A stretch of DNA of 64,000 nucleotides from assembly GCF_001188955.3 (NCBI RefSeq), contig NZ_JPRF03000020.1:95406-159405 (forward strand), in the 5' to 3' direction. Below, piece by piece: positions 62,421-64,000 of the stretch; position 1 is the first letter of the stretch; each line of letters begins with the position of its first letter. The notes beneath the pieces are model-generated. The model was not told the origin of the DNA. It saw only the letters and a list, made by a program, of their open reading frames with translations, and searched no databases. Position numbers and translations under genes: made by a program. The stretch comes from Kitasatospora aureofaciens (lineage in GTDB: Bacteria > Actinomycetota > Actinomycetes > Streptomycetales > Streptomycetaceae).

Positions 62421-62545
62421 CCGGCAGATCCTAGGGATCATCAGTTCGTCAGGGCCAAACGGGACCGGACGGTGCACCCACCTGCCCCGGTGTGAACTCC
62501 GGCGCGCCGAGGGGCGTTTGCGGGCCGTCGTGCTCACGCCGGGCT

Positions 62546-62564
62546 TATCCGCGGCGGATAGCCT
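62546..62564 (+). promoter_or_regulatory. Palindrome overlapping the ABC transporter promoter
   Basis: TATCCGC-G-GCGGATA (62546-62560) is a perfect palindrome with seven-base arms. Its right arm runs into TAGCCT (62559-62564), a good -10 located about 26 bases before the ABC gene start. The geometry fits a repressor site over the promoter. Confidence 0.5.
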
Positions 62565-62589
62565 TCGTACGGTTCGGAGGGAGGCGGGC

Positions 62590-63450
62590 GTGCGGATGGA
62601 GCTGACCGCGGTCGGCAAGCGGTACGGACGGGGCGGCCGGTGGATCCTGCGCGGTGTCCGGCTGGCCGTCGGGTCGGGGGAGCTGGTGCGGATCACCGGG
62701 GCGAACGGCAGCGGCAAGTCGACCCTGCTGCGGCTGGTGGCCGGGATCGAGCGGCCGAGCACCGGCCGGGTGGTTCGGCCCGGGGCGGCGGCGTACGTGC
62801 CGGAGCGCTTCCCGCCGGCGCTGCCGTTCGACGCCGCCTCGTACCTGCTGCGGGTCGGCCGGGTGCACGGGCTGTCGGAGGCGGTGGCACGGCGGCGGTC
62901 CGGGGAGTGGCTGGACCGGTTCGGCATCGCGGACCGGGCGGGTACCCCGCTGAGCCGGCTGTCCAAGGGCACCTGCCAGAAGGTCGCGGTGGCGCAGGCG
63001 CTGATCGCCGAGGCCCGGGTGCTGCTGCTGGACGAGGCCTGGACCGGGCTGGACCCCGGCGCCAGGGCGGTGCTGGACGAGGCGGCCGCCGAACGGGCGG
63101 CGGCGGGCGCCGCGGTGCTGTTCGTGGACCACGACCCGGCCCGGCTGGCCGGGCGGACCAGCGCCGCCTACCGGGTCGGTGCGGACGGTGGACTGTGCCC
63201 GGCGGAGGAGGAGCCGCCACCGCGGGCGGTGGGCGGGGGCGGCCCGGTGATGGAGATCGAGGTGGACGTCCCGGACGGCGCCCCGCTGCCGGAGCGCCTG
63301 CCCGGGGGGCCGGAGCCGACCGCGCTGGGTGGGACGGCGGTGCGGTTGACGGTGGCGGCCGCGCACTCGGACGCGCTGCTGCGCAGCCTGCTGCTCGGCC
63401 GCCCGGCCGTACGGGTGCTGGCGGTGCGTCGACGGGAGGGGCAGGGGTGA
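62590..63450 (+). CDS. ABC transporter ATP-binding protein
   Basis: 286 residues. Walker A is GANGSGKSTLL, the signature is LSKGTCQKVAVAQAL (Ser-Lys-Gly-Thr in place of Ser-Gly-Gly), Walker B is VLLLDEAWTGLDP with Ala instead of the usual Pro after Glu, and VLFVDHDPARL holds the H-loop. The ATPase part ends near residue 200; the last 80 residues (VMEIEVDVPDGAPLPERLPG) are an extra domain. GTG 62590 has GGAGGGAGG upstream. It overlaps the permease by four bases. The unusual signature motif suggests a specialised subgroup. The substrate is unknown. Confidence 0.9.
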   Translation: MRMELTAVGKRYGRGGRWILRGVRLAVGSGELVRITGANGSGKSTLLRLVAGIERPSTGRVVRPGAAAYVPERFPPALPFDAASYLLRVGRVHGLSEAVARRRSGEWLDRFGIADRAGTPLSRLSKGTCQKVAVAQALIAEARVLLLDEAWTGLDPGARAVLDEAAAERAAAGAAVLFVDHDPARLAGRTSAAYRVGADGGLCPAEEEPPPRAVGGGGPVMEIEVDVPDGAPLPERLPGGPEPTALGGTAVRLTVAAAHSDALLRSLLLGRPAVRVLAVRRREGQG

Positions 63451-64000
63451 GGCAGGTCGGGGCACTGACCCGGTACCACCTGGAGCTGCTGGTGCGCTCG
63501 CACGCCTGGCTGCCGCCGTTCCTGGCGTTCGCGCTGCTGCTGGTGGTCGGGGTGACGGCCGGGGACCCGCTGCTGGGCGGACTCGGCTACGGCGCGGGGC
63601 TCCTGGTGCCGGTGAGCGCCTGGTATGTGCGCGGCGCGCTGACCGCCGAGCCGCCGGCCTCGCGGGCCTGCCTGGTCGCGGTGGCGGGCCCGGCACGGGT
63701 GCACCTGGGCGCGCTGCTGGCGGCGCTGTCGGCGGGCCTGCTGCTGGCGGTGGGCGAGGTGGCGGCGCTGTGGTGGGTCAGCGGGCCGGTGGCCGGTCCG
63801 GGGGCGCAGCGGGAGCCGGGGGTCGGCCCGGCGCTGCTGGCCGGGCTGGTCACCTCGGTGGTCTGCGTGCTGCTGGGGGTGCTGGCCGGGGCACTGGGCA
63901 ACCGCCCGGTGCTGGTCCGCGCGCCGTACGGCGTCCTGGCGGCACCGGCCGGTTCGGCCGGGCGGCGGATCTCGTCACGGCGGAGGGTGTCGCCACGGAC
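63447..64000 (+). CDS. ABC transporter permease, 5' part only
   Basis: Open from the GTG at 63447 to the end of the window (184 codons), overlapping the ATPase stop as GTGA. It begins VRQVGALTRYHLELLVRSHA, a short amphipathic entry, followed by hydrophobic segments WLPPFLAFALLLVVGVTAG, GYGAGLLVPVSAWYVRGAL, VHLGALLAALSAGLLLAVGE and a fourth around LLAGLVTSVVCVLLGVLAGA. The layout fits an ABC-2-like permease partner of the ATPase. The 3' end lies outside the window. Confidence 0.8.
   Translation, partial: MRQVGALTRYHLELLVRSHAWLPPFLAFALLLVVGVTAGDPLLGGLGYGAGLLVPVSAWYVRGALTAEPPASRACLVAVAGPARVHLGALLAALSAGLLLAVGEVAALWWVSGPVAGPGAQREPGVGPALLAGLVTSVVCVLLGVLAGALGNRPVLVRAPYGVLAAPAGSAGRRISSRRRVSPR

Overview
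The window is a very GC-rich chromosomal segment from a streptomycete-type actinobacterium (Streptomyces or a close relative such as Kitasatospora). The evidence is an HrdD-like sigma factor, an F420 pathway FbiC fusion, an XRE/DUF397 pair, an LCP protein, a SepX/GlpR divisome protein, frequent GTG starts and four-base ATGA/GTGA gene overlaps. No phage, IS element, CRISPR array or biosynthetic gene cluster is visible. Most of it reads as core chromosome with small accessory insertions.

Layout. 1-7.5 kb is the 3' half of the complex I operon (nuoH end to nuoN), closed by a T-tailed terminator. 7.7-12.8 kb holds a long-chain polyprenyl diphosphate synthase (probably for the menaquinone tail), an orphan LuxR-type response regulator and the korA-korB 2-oxoacid:ferredoxin oxidoreductase. 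12.9-18 kb holds a VOC protein, an LCP/DUF6542 cell-envelope pair, a TetR regulator, a lipoprotein and a small hypothetical gene. 18.2-25.9 kb is more accessory: an esterase, a decayed DsbA-type 3' fragment, a GH19 chitinase with a DasR-type site upstream, a TPR protein, a DUF6011 protein, TetR, a QorR-like redox sensor divergent from a quinone reductase, and RarD. 26-32 kb holds an ABC exporter with a LolA/RseB-like protein, then fbiC. 32-41 kb holds an ADP-ribosylglycohydrolase, the XRE/DUF397 pair, a GOLPH3-like GPP34 protein, a D,D-carboxypeptidase with a giant disordered N-terminus, tRNA-Arg(CCT), PAP2 phosphatase and the HrdD-like sigma factor. 41-50 kb holds mscL, FmdB, an MFS transporter, a CPA1 antiporter, a penicillin-acylase-family hydrolase and 5-formyl-THF cyclo-ligase. 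50-56 kb is the GGDEF-galU-glp-moaC-mog-GNAT-sepX/glpR locus, followed by tRNA-Ala(CGC). 56.6-64 kb holds two polytopic envelope proteins (GT87, DUF2079), a universal stress protein, a VWA/secreted-protein operon and a divergent ABC transporter that runs off the end.

How it fits together. NADH dehydrogenase, polyprenyl synthase and Kor form a respiratory and redox block. LCP, carboxypeptidase, PAP2, MscL, galU, GT87 and the Glp/SepX pair are envelope and division functions. The clearest regulatory logic is the single-cysteine HxlR regulator over a 14-bp-phased operator shared with a quinone reductase, the dre-like site before the chitinase, and an ECF-type promoter motif before the sigma gene. 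The most interesting biology is the Glp (MoeA-like) and GlpR/SepX genes together with mog and moaC, which links molybdenum-cofactor enzymes to cell division. Other points worth a look are an apparent CTG start, the DsbA remnant, a strict DnaA-box pair far from any origin, and several probable leaderless genes.
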